Below are positions 1-10,269 of a DNA stretch of 64,000 nucleotides, one piece after another. This DNA is from Streptomyces sp. NBC_00704 (GTDB lineage: Bacteria > Actinomycetota > Actinomycetes > Streptomycetales > Streptomycetaceae). The DNA lies in contig NZ_CP109000.1 in NCBI RefSeq assembly GCF_036226605.1, forward strand, positions 7,436,501-7,500,500, read 5' to 3'. Position 1 is the stretch's first letter, and the number at the start of each line of letters is the position of its first letter. The position numbers and the translations under genes are program-made. The notes below the pieces were generated by a model, which had not been told where the DNA came from, did no database searches, and saw nothing but the letters and a program-made list of their open reading frames with translations.

Positions 1-642
1 CGGCACGTGCCCGCCGTGTGGTCGGTCGCCGGCCCCGCCGACGTGCTCGCCGCCCGTCTGCGCGCCGTCGACGCGACGCTGCGCCGCCTGCTGGGGGAGG
101 AGGCCGTGGCGTCCGCGGAGATGGCGGAGGCGGCCGGGCTGGCGCTGCGCGCCGCCGAGGCGTGCGGACGCGGCGCCCGGCCCCTGTACTCGGCCCACGC
201 CGACCTGCCCGTCCCCGGTGAGCCGCACCTCGCGTACTGGCACGCGGCGACCCTGCTGCGCGAGCACCGGGGCGACGGCCACCTGGCCGTGCTGATGTCC
301 GCGGGGCTCGACGGGCTGGAGGCGACGGTGACGCACACCTCCACCGGCCGGGGCATGACGCCGAAGTGGGTGCGGGCCACCCGCGGCTGGAGCGAGGACG
401 AGTGGAACGCGGCGGCCGGCCGCCTGCGCGAGCGCGGACTGCTGGACGAGGAGGGCGAGCTGACCGAGCGGGGCGTCGCGCTCCGCGAGGACGTCGAGCG
501 GGAGACGGACCGCGTCGACCTGGCGCCGTACGAGCACCTGGGCGCGCAGGGCGTGGCCCGCCTGACGGACCTCGCCTCGGCGTTCGCCCGCGCCGCCGCG
601 GCCGCGGGCGCGTTCCCGGCGGACCTCCTCGGCAAGCGCTGA
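1..642 (+). CDS. SCO6745-family helix-turn-helix-like protein (5' end outside window)
   Basis: The reading frame is open from the first base, so the true start lies upstream and only about 213 C-terminal residues are visible. The visible part is Ala/Arg/Glu-rich and helical. It has a conserved-looking central stretch with HADLPVPGEPH and LAYWHAATLLREHRGDGHLAVL, and a C-terminal part (WSEDEWNAAAGRLRERGLL) that reads like a winged-helix segment. This combination matches what I recall of the actinobacterial SCO6745-type family, whose members are about 280 aa and have no established reaction. It faces the gntR gene convergently across a strong hairpin. The family assignment is by recollection and the role is unknown. 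Confidence 0.6.
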   Translation, partial: RHVPAVWSVAGPADVLAARLRAVDATLRRLLGEEAVASAEMAEAAGLALRAAEACGRGARPLYSAHADLPVPGEPHLAYWHAATLLREHRGDGHLAVLMSAGLDGLEATVTHTSTGRGMTPKWVRATRGWSEDEWNAAAGRLRERGLLDEEGELTERGVALREDVERETDRVDLAPYEHLGAQGVARLTDLASAFARAAAAAGAFPADLLGKR

Positions 643-644
643 CC

Positions 645-668
645 CGGTCCGGCCGCGCGGCCGGACCG
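645..668. terminator. Bidirectional terminator hairpin
   Basis: A perfect 24-bp palindrome (10-bp stem if a 4-nt loop is allowed) starts two bases after the stop of the first gene and 48 bp before the end of the convergent FadR-type gene. It has no T-tract, which is usual for Streptomyces terminators. The position suits termination of both genes. Confidence 0.6.
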
Positions 669-715
669 CAGCGAGGCCGCACGGGAGGCCGGGCGGGGAG
701 GCCGCGGCCCTCCCG

Positions 716-1438
716 TCACTCGGGGGCGGGCGCTCCCGGCGGGACCAGCTGCCGGGAGCGCAGGTGCTCCCGCAGGGCCTGCGCGGTGTTGCTGACGTGC
801 AGCAGCGCGGCGGCCTGGCTGAGGGCGCCGTCGCGGGTGGTGAGCGCCGCGTAGATCGCCTCGTGCTCGGCGAGCGTCCGGCCCGCGGCCTCGTCGTCGG
901 TCAGACCACGCCGTATCCGCGCCCGCAGCGTGCGGCCGGAGATGCCCTCCAGGAGGGTCAGCAGGCTCTCGTTGCCCGTCGCGGCGATCACCGCGCGGTG
1001 GAACGCGGCGTCGTGCGCGTTGAGCAGTTCGACGTCGTCGCGGGCCTCGCGCATGGCGTCCAGGTGGCTCTTGACCTCGGCCAGTTGGTCGTCGGAGATG
1101 CGGGCCGCGGCCAACGCGGTGGCGGCCGGTTCGAGGAGCCGGCGTACCTCCATGAGGTCCTGGAGCGCCGCGGAGTCGCCCTGCAGCAACTCGACCGCCC
1201 CGCCCAGGCCCGCCAGGAGCAGGCTGGGCTGAAGGCTGGTGACGTAGGTGCCGTCGCCCCGCCGCACCTCCAGGACCCGCGCCACGGCCAGGGCCTTGAC
1301 CGCCTCGCGGGCGAGGTTGCGGGACAGGCCCAGCTGGGCGGCCAGATCCGCCTCGGGCGGCAGTTTCGACCCCGGTGGCAGGGCGCCGGTGCGGATCAGC
1401 TCACGAATGCGTTCGATGGCCTTGTCCGTCAGCGACAC
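716..1438 (-). CDS. FadR-type GntR family transcriptional regulator
   Basis: A 240-aa DNA-binding regulator. Residues 1-70 form the GntR winged helix (IRTGALPPGSKLPPEADLA, then LGLSRNLAREAVKALA and VRRGDGTYV). Residues 85-235 form the all-helical FCD ligand domain with the metal-site pattern D..FH (AHDAAFHRAVI) and later histidines (EHEAIYAALTT). The GTG at 1438 was chosen because GAGGAG lies 6-7 nt upstream and the protein then begins where FadR proteins begin; the frame runs further upstream without family similarity. It is downstream of the CMD-like gene and the methylmalonyl-CoA block on the same strand, 83 bp apart. It may control that block, but its ligand cannot be read from sequence. 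Confidence 0.88.
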   Translation of the reverse strand: MSLTDKAIERIRELIRTGALPPGSKLPPEADLAAQLGLSRNLAREAVKALAVARVLEVRRGDGTYVTSLQPSLLLAGLGGAVELLQGDSAALQDLMEVRRLLEPAATALAAARISDDQLAEVKSHLDAMREARDDVELLNAHDAAFHRAVIAATGNESLLTLLEGISGRTLRARIRRGLTDDEAAGRTLAEHEAIYAALTTRDGALSQAAALLHVSNTAQALREHLRSRQLVPPGAPAPE

Positions 1439-1521
1439 CGCGTACTCCTCACCCGCTCCCGCCGGAACCTTCGGGAGCGGCCTCGATGATACGGGGGCGC
1501 GGCGGCGGCAGACCCGGCCGC

Positions 1522-2034
1522 TCAGCCGGGATTGCCCTCGCCCTCGGTGGTGACCTCGAAGGCGTTGAGGTAGGTGCAGACCAGCTGGTAGAAGCCGACC
1601 GTGAGGACCAGGTCGGAGAGCTGCTCGACGGTGAGGAAGGACAGCGCCAGCGTCCGGTCGGCGTCGGTGAGGCCGTGCCGCTCCAGGAGCCGGTCGGTCA
1701 GCGCGAGGACCGCCGCCTGCTCCGCCGGCAGCCCCTGCGGCGAACCGGTCCCGGCGGCGGCGGCGACCGCGGCCTCGTCGAGACCGAGGCCGCGCCCGAT
1801 CCGCTCGTGGTGGTGGACCTCGTACGGCGCCCCGTAGACGTGTCCGACGCGCAGGACGGCCAGTTCGCGCAGGGGGTGCGGGAGCGCGCCGCGGGCGATC
1901 GCGTCGCCCAGCCGCACCAGGTCGGGAGCCAGCGCCGGCGAGTGGAACACCATGCGGTACACGTTGAGGGCGGACCGCTCCTCGGCGATCTCCCGTGCCC
2001 TGGGGGGAAGCGCGCTCAGGTCGGGGTAGTCCAT
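1522..2034 (-). CDS. Carboxymuconolactone decarboxylase (CMD)-like protein lacking the CxxC pair
   Basis: A 170-aa helical protein of the AhpD/CMD superfamily, recognised by the pattern LRELAVLRVGHVYGAPYE followed by VHHHE, and by the later LTDRLLERH and LVLTVGFYQLV helices. In peroxidatic AhpD-like members the core reads E..C..CxxH. Here both cysteine positions carry other residues (V-Y-G-A-P-Y), so alkylhydroperoxidase activity is unlikely and the carboxymuconolactone-decarboxylase-like subgroup fits better. A GAGGAGGAG ribosome site precedes the ATG at 2034. It lies 150 bp downstream of meaB on the same strand and upstream of the FadR-type gene. The substrate is unknown. Confidence 0.8.
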   Translation of the reverse strand: MDYPDLSALPPRAREIAEERSALNVYRMVFHSPALAPDLVRLGDAIARGALPHPLRELAVLRVGHVYGAPYEVHHHERIGRGLGLDEAAVAAAAGTGSPQGLPAEQAAVLALTDRLLERHGLTDADRTLALSFLTVEQLSDLVLTVGFYQLVCTYLNAFEVTTEGEGNPG

Positions 2035-2184
2035 GGTCGTGGGTCTCCTCCTCGATGCGGGGCCGCCGGCCCACCCGCCGCCGCACGGTCCGGCGACGCG
2101 GGCGGGCGACCGCCGACGGGCACACCAGGACGGCCGCGACGCCTGGCACGCGCCGCGGACCTCATGATGACAGCGGCGCCGCCC

Positions 2185-3195
2185 TCACCGCGGCTCCCCG
2201 GCCGCACGCCGGTCGCCGAGGGCGCCGAAGGCCTCCAGGATGCGTTCGGCGGCCAGCGTCGCCGTCAGCTCCCCGTCCCTGACCCGCTGTTCGAGGACCG
2301 GTGCGAGGGCCCGCACCGAAGGGTCGGCGTGCAGCCGGCCGAGGAGTTCGTCGCGCACCATGCTCCAGGTCCAGTCGACCTGCTGCTCGCGCCGTTTGGC
2401 GGCCAGCCGGCCGGTGGAGTCCAGCAGCGTGCGGTGCTGCTCCAGGCGTTCCCACACGGTGTCCAGGCCCGCGGACTCCCGGGCGCTGCAACTCAGCACG
2501 GGCGGCGACCACACGGCGTCCCTGCCGTGCATCAGACGCAGCGCGCCCGCCAACTCCCGTGCGGCGGCGCGCGCGTCACGCTCGTGCGGGCCGTCCGCCT
2601 TGTTGACGGCGATCACGTCGGCCAGTTCCAGGACGCCCTTCTTGATGCCCTGCAACTGGTCGCCGGTGCGGGCGAGGGTCAGCAGCAGGAAGGAGTCCAC
2701 CATGTCCGCCACCGCCGTCTCGGACTGCCCGACCCCGACCGTCTCGACGAGGACGACGTCGAAACCGGCCGCCTCCATCACCACGATCGACTCGCGTGTC
2801 GCCTTGGCGACCCCGCCGAGGGTGCCCGCGGTGGGGGAGGGGCGTACGAACGCGGCCGGGTCGACGGCCAGACGCTCCATCCGGGTCTTGTCGCCCAGGA
2901 TCGAACCGCCCGTGCGGCTCGACGACGGATCCACCGCGAGCACCGCCACCCGGTGCCCGAGCGACGTCAGCAGGGTGCCGAACGCGTCGATGAACGTCGA
3001 CTTGCCGACGCCCGGCACCCCGCTGACGCCGATCCTGCGGGCCCGGCCGCTGTGCGGGAGCAGCCCGGTCAGCAACTCCTGCGCCAGCGCCCGGTGCTGG
3101 GGCCGGGTGGACTCGACGAGGGTGATGGCGCGCGCGACGATCGCGCGCTTCCCGTCGAGCACACCCTTCACATACGTGTCGAGGTCGATGGCCAT
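2185..3195 (-). CDS. meaB: Methylmalonyl-CoA mutase-associated GTPase MeaB
   Basis: A 336-aa G3E-class P-loop GTPase that protects and helps reload the adenosylcobalamin cofactor of methylmalonyl-CoA mutase. The Walker A motif GVPGVGKST is at residues 59-67. The switch region is VDPSSSRTGGSILGDKTRM. The Walker B-like strand FDVVLVETVGVGQSE and the base-recognition motif NKAD (VIAVNKADG) follow. The length is normal for the family. The ATG at 3195 sits 5 bp after the mutB stop, so the genes are translationally close and almost certainly one operon (mutA-mutB-meaB), an order well known in actinobacteria. Confidence 0.96.
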   Translation of the reverse strand: MAIDLDTYVKGVLDGKRAIVARAITLVESTRPQHRALAQELLTGLLPHSGRARRIGVSGVPGVGKSTFIDAFGTLLTSLGHRVAVLAVDPSSSRTGGSILGDKTRMERLAVDPAAFVRPSPTAGTLGGVAKATRESIVVMEAAGFDVVLVETVGVGQSETAVADMVDSFLLLTLARTGDQLQGIKKGVLELADVIAVNKADGPHERDARAAARELAGALRLMHGRDAVWSPPVLSCSARESAGLDTVWERLEQHRTLLDSTGRLAAKRREQQVDWTWSMVRDELLGRLHADPSVRALAPVLEQRVRDGELTATLAAERILEAFGALGDRRAAGEPR

Positions 3196-3200
3196 GGGCG

Positions 3201-5374
<2,174 letters not shown>

Positions 5375-5375
<1 letters not shown>

Positions 5376-7186
5376 CAGGACACAACTCCCATGCGGTCGA
5401 GGGTGGCGGACAGCACCGCGACGGCGTCACAGCCCGCGAACACGTACGCGTCGACGCCGGCGTACGACGCCGGACGCCCGGCGAGGAACACGTGCGCGGC
5501 GCCGGCGGCCCGCAGCCGCGCGGCCTCGGCCTCGGCCTGCTCCTCGTACAGCGCGTCACTGGAGCACAGGCACACCTCGGTGGCGCCGCTGTCCTCGAAC
5601 GCGCCCCCGACGACGGGCTCGACGCCGCCCGCCTGGAACAGGTTGGCGGCGAACGTCAGCCGCGCGGTGTGCGCGGCGGCCGGTCCGAGCGCCGCCAGGT
5701 GGATCCGCGGCCGTGCGCCGGTCGCCGCGAGATGGGCGTCGGAGCGCGCCCGCAGCGCCTCGAAGGCCTCGTCACGACGCACCCTCGGCAGACCGCCGGA
5801 GCGCGGCTCGGGCCCCCTCTCGCGCACCACCGGCTTCTCGGCGAGGAACGGGAACTCGCTCACGCCGGTGACGGGCTCGCGCCGCTCGGCGATCCCCGCG
5901 CCGCGCGCCTGCCAGGTGTCGGCCAGGGCCCGCGGCAGACTCCCCGAGCGCAGCACGGCGGCCTGACCGCCGTCGCGCTCGATCCCCTGGAAGAACTCCC
6001 AGCCCGCACGGGCCAGTTCGTCCGTCAGCCGCTCCACGTACCAGGAGCCGCCGGCCGGGTCGATCACCCGGGCCAGGTGCGACTCCTCGATGAGGATCGT
6101 GGAGGTGTTGCGGGCGATCCGCCGGGCGAACGCGTCCGGCAGCCCCAGCGCGTCGTCGAAGGGCAGCACCGTGACGGCGTCCGCGCCGCCCGCGCCCGCC
6201 GCGAGGGTGGCGACCGTGGTGCGCAGCATGTTCACCCACGGGTCCCGGCGCGACATCATCACCGGAGAGGTCACGGCGTGCTGCAGTTGTGCGTCGGCGC
6301 CCGGCGCCCCGCACACCTCGGCGACCCGCGCCCACAGCCGGCGCGCGGCCCGCAGCTTCGCGATCGTCAGGAACTGGTCCGCCGTCGCCGCGTACCGGAA
6401 CTCCAGCTGTCGGCAGGCCTGGCCGACGCTCAGCCCGGCCGCGGTCAGCTCCCGCAGGTACGCCACACCGGTCGCCAGCGAGGCGCCCAGCTCCTGCGCC
6501 GCCGAGCCGCCCGCCTCGTGGTAGGGCAGCGCGTCCACCGTCAGCGCCCGAAGCCCCGGATACTCCTCGGCGCACCGCCGGGCGAGCCCGGCCGCCGGGC
6601 CGAAGTCGGCCGCCCGGCCCGTGCGGGCCTCGTGACCGAGGGGATCCGCGCCCAGGTTGCCGCGCACCGCGTCCGCGGCGACGCCCCGCTCCGCACACAG
6701 CCGCAGGAACTCCCGTGCGGCGGGCTCGACTTCGGCGCCGGCGTCGAGCACGACGGGGGCCAGGTCGAGAAGGACGCCGTCGAGGACCTGCGCGAGCGAG
6801 GTCACGGGAACGCCGCCCTCGCCCACGACCAGCCACAGGGAGGTGACGCCGTTCTCCAGGTCCGCGAGCACCGCGCCGCCGTCGGCGGCGGCGTGCCGCT
6901 GCCGCACGTCCCACCCCCCGGCGGTGTTGCCCTCCGGCCTGCCGCCCCGCACATACGGAGCGAACCCGGGGTAGCCCGGCTCGGGTGCGCGATCGTGCGC
7001 GGTGTAGAGGGGACGGGTGCGCAGCCCGTCCTCCAGCGCGGTGGACAGGGCTTCCTCGGCGTGAGCTTCCCCGACGTCCTTGCCCGACTTGCGCAGCACG
7101 CCCGCGATGAGGCGCTGCCACTGCTCGTGGGTGGCGTCAGGGAACTCGCCGGCCAGCTCAAGCCCGTCGTCAGGCAGGACCGTCAT
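5375..7186 (-). CDS. mutA: Methylmalonyl-CoA mutase small (beta, non-catalytic) subunit
   Basis: A 603-aa partner of MutB with the same fold. The barrel is recognisable (PLYTAHD, GYPGFAPYVRGG, DPAGGSWYVERLTDELA), but the cobalamin DxHxxG motif of the C-terminal domain is absent (RIHLAALGPAAAHTARL), as expected for the beta chain. It opens the minus-strand operon and overlaps mutB by the ATGA junction. No convincing Shine-Dalgarno sequence precedes the ATG; a -10-like TAGCAT ends six bases before it, which would fit a leaderless message. The gene is divergent from the VOC gene at 7372. Confidence 0.95.
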
Positions 7187-7221
7187 GCTCGGATGCTAGG
7201 CCAGACACGGAGAGGAACTGC
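7187..7221 (-). promoter_or_regulatory. Putative promoter of mutA giving a leaderless mRNA
   Basis: On the minus strand TAGCAT (7193-7198) ends six bases before the mutA ATG, so transcription would begin at or next to the start codon. A weak -35-like GCAGTT (7216-7221) lies 17 bp further upstream. No ribosome-binding site is visible, in keeping with a leaderless start. The call rests on spacing only. Confidence 0.4.
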
Positions 7222-7371
7222 AGAGGGCATGGCTGTGACCTTTCCCTCCCGGGCATTGTGACCTGGCACTCGCCGCGCCGTCCCGCCCCGCGCACGCGCC
7301 CGGCGTAGTACTCATGGGGGAGTCCCGTACGCCTGGAGCGTCCCACGCTTCCGTCACCCCTTGGAGCCTCG

Positions 7372-7719
7372 ATGACCGTTCGTCGTGTCGTGCCCGTCCT
7401 CCGCTCGGAGTCGGTCGAGGAGAGCCGTGAGTTCTACGGGCTGCTGGGCTTCGAGGAGGTCATGAACCACGGCTGGATCACGACGCTCGCCGCGCCCTCC
7501 GCGCCGCAGGCGCAGATCAGCTTCATGACGGCCGACCTGACCGCGCCCGTCACACCGGACCTGAGCGTGGAGGTGGACGACGTGGACGCCGCCTACGCGC
7601 TCGTGCGCGCCGGCGGCGCGGAGATCGTGCACCCGTTGCAGGACGAGGAGTGGGGCGTCCGGCGCTTCTTCGTCCGCGACCCGGCCGGCCGGGTGGTCAA
7701 CGTCCTCAGCCACCGCTGA
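7372..7719 (+). CDS. VOC (glyoxalase/bleomycin-resistance fold) protein
   Basis: A 115-aa single-domain member of the vicinal-oxygen-chelate superfamily. It begins with the paired-strand motif RRVVPVLRSESVEESREFY and LLGFEEV, continues through SVEVDDVDAAYALVRAGGAEIV, and ends with the diagnostic FFVRDPAGRVVNVL, whose acidic or polar positions commonly bind metal in this fold. The length is typical of one beta-alpha-beta-beta-beta pair. GGAG lies 7 nt before the ATG. It could be an antibiotic-binding or small-molecule dioxygenase or isomerase type protein; nothing in the neighbourhood gives a substrate. Confidence 0.85.
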   Translation: MTVRRVVPVLRSESVEESREFYGLLGFEEVMNHGWITTLAAPSAPQAQISFMTADLTAPVTPDLSVEVDDVDAAYALVRAGGAEIVHPLQDEEWGVRRFFVRDPAGRVVNVLSHR

Positions 7720-7762
7720 TCCGGCCCGGCCGGCACCACGGGTTCGGAGGTACCGTGGGCCG

Positions 7763-8284
7763 GTGCCCGTGCTGACGCGGCTGAACGCCGACCACGCTCC
7801 CGCGGTGCTGGCCTTCGAGCTGGCGAACCGCGACTACTTCGCCGCCGCGGTCGGCGACCGCGGCGACGAGTTCTTCGCCCGGTACGCCGACCGTCACCGC
7901 GCGCTGCTGGCCGAGCAGGCGGCCGGCGTCTGCGTGTTCTACGTCCTGGTGGCCGAGGACGGCTCGGTCCTGGGCCGGTTCAACCTGTACGACCTCGAGG
8001 ACGGCGTCGCCGCACTGGGGTACCGGGTCGCGCGCGGCGTCGCCGGCCGGGGCGTGGCGACGGCGGCCGTGGAGGAGCTGTGCCGGCTGGCGGCGGCACG
8101 GCACGGACTGCGCGCCCTGCGGGCGGCCGCGGCGAACGACAACGCCGCTTCCCGGAAAGTGCTGGTCAAGGCCAGGTTCGTCCCGACCGGTCCGGCCGGC
8201 CCGGCGGACGTGGGCGGCAAGCCGGGCACCTGGTACCGGCGCGATCTGGCGCCACGGACGCCGGGTCAGTGGCCGAGCCGGTAG
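7763..8284 (+). CDS. GNAT family N-acetyltransferase (RimJ/RimL-like)
   Basis: A 173-aa acyl-CoA-dependent acetyltransferase. The acetyl-CoA-binding motif A reads LGYRVARGVAGRGVATAAV, with the R/Q-x-x-G-x-G/A signature. It is followed by the LRAAAANDNAASRKVLVKARF element that marks GNAT motif B in RimJ/RimL-type proteins. The GTG at 7763 is the only in-frame start with a GGAGG upstream, though at about 12 nt it is rather distant. The last 19 bases overlap the end of the convergent DUF3224 gene. The target (protein N-terminus, amine or drug) cannot be told. Confidence 0.85.
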   Translation: MPVLTRLNADHAPAVLAFELANRDYFAAAVGDRGDEFFARYADRHRALLAEQAAGVCVFYVLVAEDGSVLGRFNLYDLEDGVAALGYRVARGVAGRGVATAAVEELCRLAAARHGLRALRAAAANDNAASRKVLVKARFVPTGPAGPADVGGKPGTWYRRDLAPRTPGQWPSR

Positions 8285-8673
8285 TCGAACCAGATCCGGT
8301 GGGTGCCGTCCGCGTCGACGGCGATGCCGCCGGCGCCGGTGATCCCGGTCAGTTCGCCGGTCCCGCTGCCCGGCACGACGGCGAAGTACTCGTTCTCCCG
8401 GCTGTCACCCAGGGTGGACGCGGCGTGCGCGAAGTTGAAGGAGCCCGCCCGGCCGTGCAGGGTCCCCTCGAAGGACTCCATGGCGACGTACGTGCCCGTG
8501 GCGGTGGACGGGTCGTAGGCGGCCGTGAACAAGGTGGCCGAACGGCCCGCGATCTCGCCCTCGAACGACTTGGTCATGGTGGCCACCCCGACCGGCGCGG
8601 CGGTCTCGACCGCGGGGCCCGGCACCGGGGCCGGCGTGAAGTCGGCGACTGTGAACGTTCCTGAAGCTCGCAT
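8266..8673 (-). CDS. DUF3224 domain protein
   Basis: A 135-aa predicted beta-barrel protein. It opens with MRASGTFTVADFTPAP and continues with TKSFEGEIAGRSATLFTAAYDP, SFEGTLHGRAGSFNFAHA and GTGELTGITGAGGIAVDADG, which are the conserved pieces of the DUF3224 family common in actinobacteria. The ATG at 8673 is preferred because family members start at this point, although an in-frame GTG exists 48 bases upstream and no clear ribosome site is seen for either. The family has no established biochemical role. It overlaps the acetyltransferase gene tail to tail. Confidence 0.82.
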   Translation of the reverse strand: MRASGTFTVADFTPAPVPGPAVETAAPVGVATMTKSFEGEIAGRSATLFTAAYDPSTATGTYVAMESFEGTLHGRAGSFNFAHAASTLGDSRENEYFAVVPGSGTGELTGITGAGGIAVDADGTHRIWFDYRLGH

Positions 8674-8724
8674 GCCCGGATCGTAGGGGGTGCCGCTGAC
8701 AGTCACGCCGGGCCGCGGCACGAG

Positions 8725-9534
8725 TCATGCGCCGGCGGGGGCAGGGGCGGCCTCGTCTCCGGCGGTCTGCGCGGGCGCCGTCGCCTCCGGCGCTTCGACG
8801 GCGGTGTAGAACACGGAGGAGCCCTGCTTGGTGCGCTGCGCCTGGGTCTTCGCGACGAGGCCCTCCAGGGTGGTGCGCACGACGGTGGTCCTGACGGTGC
8901 GCTGCGGATGCGCGTCGCCGAGGGCGGTGGCGATCTCGGCGGCCGAACGCGGTTCGCGCTGCTGGGCGAGATGGGCGCGCACCAGGTCGACCAGCGTCGG
9001 CTGCGGCGACTTCGCCGCCTCCTCGCGCCCGGTGTCCTTCTTGGCCGTGCTCCTCTTGGCCGTGCTCTTCTTCGCCGTGGCCGTCTTGACCGCGGCCTTC
9101 TTCGCCGGGGCGGTCTCCACCGCCGCCGTCTTCGGTGCGTCCGTGTCCACCGCGGCCGCCTTGGCGGTGTCCGTTCCGGCGGCGGCCCGCTTGCGGGTGG
9201 CGGGCTTCTCCGGCGAACGGGCGGACCGCGAGGCGGTCTTCTTCGACTGCGGCCGCTTACGGGCGCCCGAGGCGACGGCCGACCTGCCGCGGGGCGCGGG
9301 TACCGAAGGGCTTTCGGCGGACTCGCCCGCTTCGGCCGGCGCCGGCGCCGCGCCGATGGCCTGCCGGATGCTGAGCAGTACGCCGTGGTCCCGTTCGAGG
9401 GCCGCCAACTGCTCCTGAAGGGCGGTGATCTCCGCGCCGACCCGGTCCCGTTCCTTGGCGTTGCGCTCGAGGTCGGCGGTCACCTGAGCGGTGTACTGCG
9501 AGGTGAGTTCGTTGGCGGAGGCGTTCTCGGACAT
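8725..9534 (-). CDS. Histone-H1-like Lys/Ala-rich protein with coiled coil and C-terminal winged helix
   Basis: A 269-aa protein in three parts. Residues about 10-65 form a coiled coil (TADLERNAKERDRVGAEI, LQEQLAALERDH). Residues about 70-185 are a low-complexity basic stretch made of repeated AKKxTAK and AVxTxxAKK units, resembling the tail of eukaryotic H1 and of actinobacterial nucleoid proteins. Residues about 190-250 form a small winged-helix-like domain (PTLVDLVRAHLAQQREPRS, AAEIATALGDAHPQRTVRTT, then SSVFYTAV). GAGGAAAGG lies 13 nt before the ATG. Together these suggest a DNA-coating or regulatory protein. The overall fold assignment is inference. Confidence 0.6.
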   Translation of the reverse strand: MSENASANELTSQYTAQVTADLERNAKERDRVGAEITALQEQLAALERDHGVLLSIRQAIGAAPAPAEAGESAESPSVPAPRGRSAVASGARKRPQSKKTASRSARSPEKPATRKRAAAGTDTAKAAAVDTDAPKTAAVETAPAKKAAVKTATAKKSTAKRSTAKKDTGREEAAKSPQPTLVDLVRAHLAQQREPRSAAEIATALGDAHPQRTVRTTVVRTTLEGLVAKTQAQRTKQGSSVFYTAVEAPEATAPAQTAGDEAAPAPAGA

Positions 9535-9747
9535 GAAGCACACGACCTTTCCTCGGCGGGAGGCAGCGGACGAACTGCCCTGCCCGGTCGCCGGCCCGGC
9601 GGCACGTCGACCCGGCGGACCGGGGTCCACCCGGCCGGGCGGCGACACATGACCGGCTGCGGCACTGCTGGAGAGATAGTACGGACAACCGGAGTGAATG
9701 GTCCTCGGGTGTGCCGCGGTGACAACCCGTTCGAGGGCCGCGTCCTC

Positions 9748-10179
9748 TCAGGACGGCCGGCCCAGCGACCAGCCTGCTACGTCCGCGAGCCGGCCGCGCC
9801 ACAGGGGCATGACGACGGGATGCCTCGCCGCGGAGACGGCGGTCGCGTCGCGCAGGTGGATCCACTGGGGAAGCCGTTGCGGACCGGAGTGCCCCTGGCG
9901 GTCGGCGACGGCCCGGTCCACCTCCTCGGGGAAGTGCTTCAGGAGCCGTGCGCCGGGTCCGTCGAAGGTGCGCAGGCTGTGCGCCCACTCCGCGGTCCAG
10001 GCCTCGTGCGAGATCAGCTCGCCGTGGAGGAAGCCGCCGCCCACGGTGAGCGTGACGGGCAGGGCGGCCTCCGGGTCCTGCCCGATCAGGCGCACCAGCA
10101 TCTGGAGTTGGACGTCCGGCGTGGGTTCGGTGACGACCGGGGCGGCCGGCTGGTGCAGGGGATCGTGCTCAGTGGTCAT
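9748..10179 (-). CDS. Small protein resembling gas vesicle accessory protein GvpU
   Basis: A 143-aa acidic protein. Its recognisable core is LVRLIGQDPEAALPVTLTV followed by GGGFLHGELISHEAWTAEW, which resembles the VTLTVGG...G.LIS pattern I associate with GvpU-like proteins, followed by a predicted helix. No gas vesicle structural or accessory gene (gvpA, gvpF/L, gvpK) is visible nearby, so even if the fold is right a gas-vesicle role is not supported. It stands alone between the H1-like gene and the PP2C phosphatase on the same strand. Treat as a conserved hypothetical with a tentative family link. Confidence 0.45.
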   Translation of the reverse strand: MTTEHDPLHQPAAPVVTEPTPDVQLQMLVRLIGQDPEAALPVTLTVGGGFLHGELISHEAWTAEWAHSLRTFDGPGARLLKHFPEEVDRAVADRQGHSGPQRLPQWIHLRDATAVSAARHPVVMPLWRGRLADVAGWSLGRPS

Positions 10180-10269
10180 GACCGGCTGTCCTTGGGCGTC
10201 GGGGGCGGGACGGATGTCTCCTTCCCCCTGCGCCCCGCAGGCATGTCCCGCTCGCGCGGGCGGGGCCGG

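Noticed and set aside
9748..10179. Gas vesicle cluster
   Set aside because: Only a GvpU-like small protein is present; no gvpA, gvpF/L, gvpK or gvpN-like gene is nearby, so a vesicle locus is not supported.
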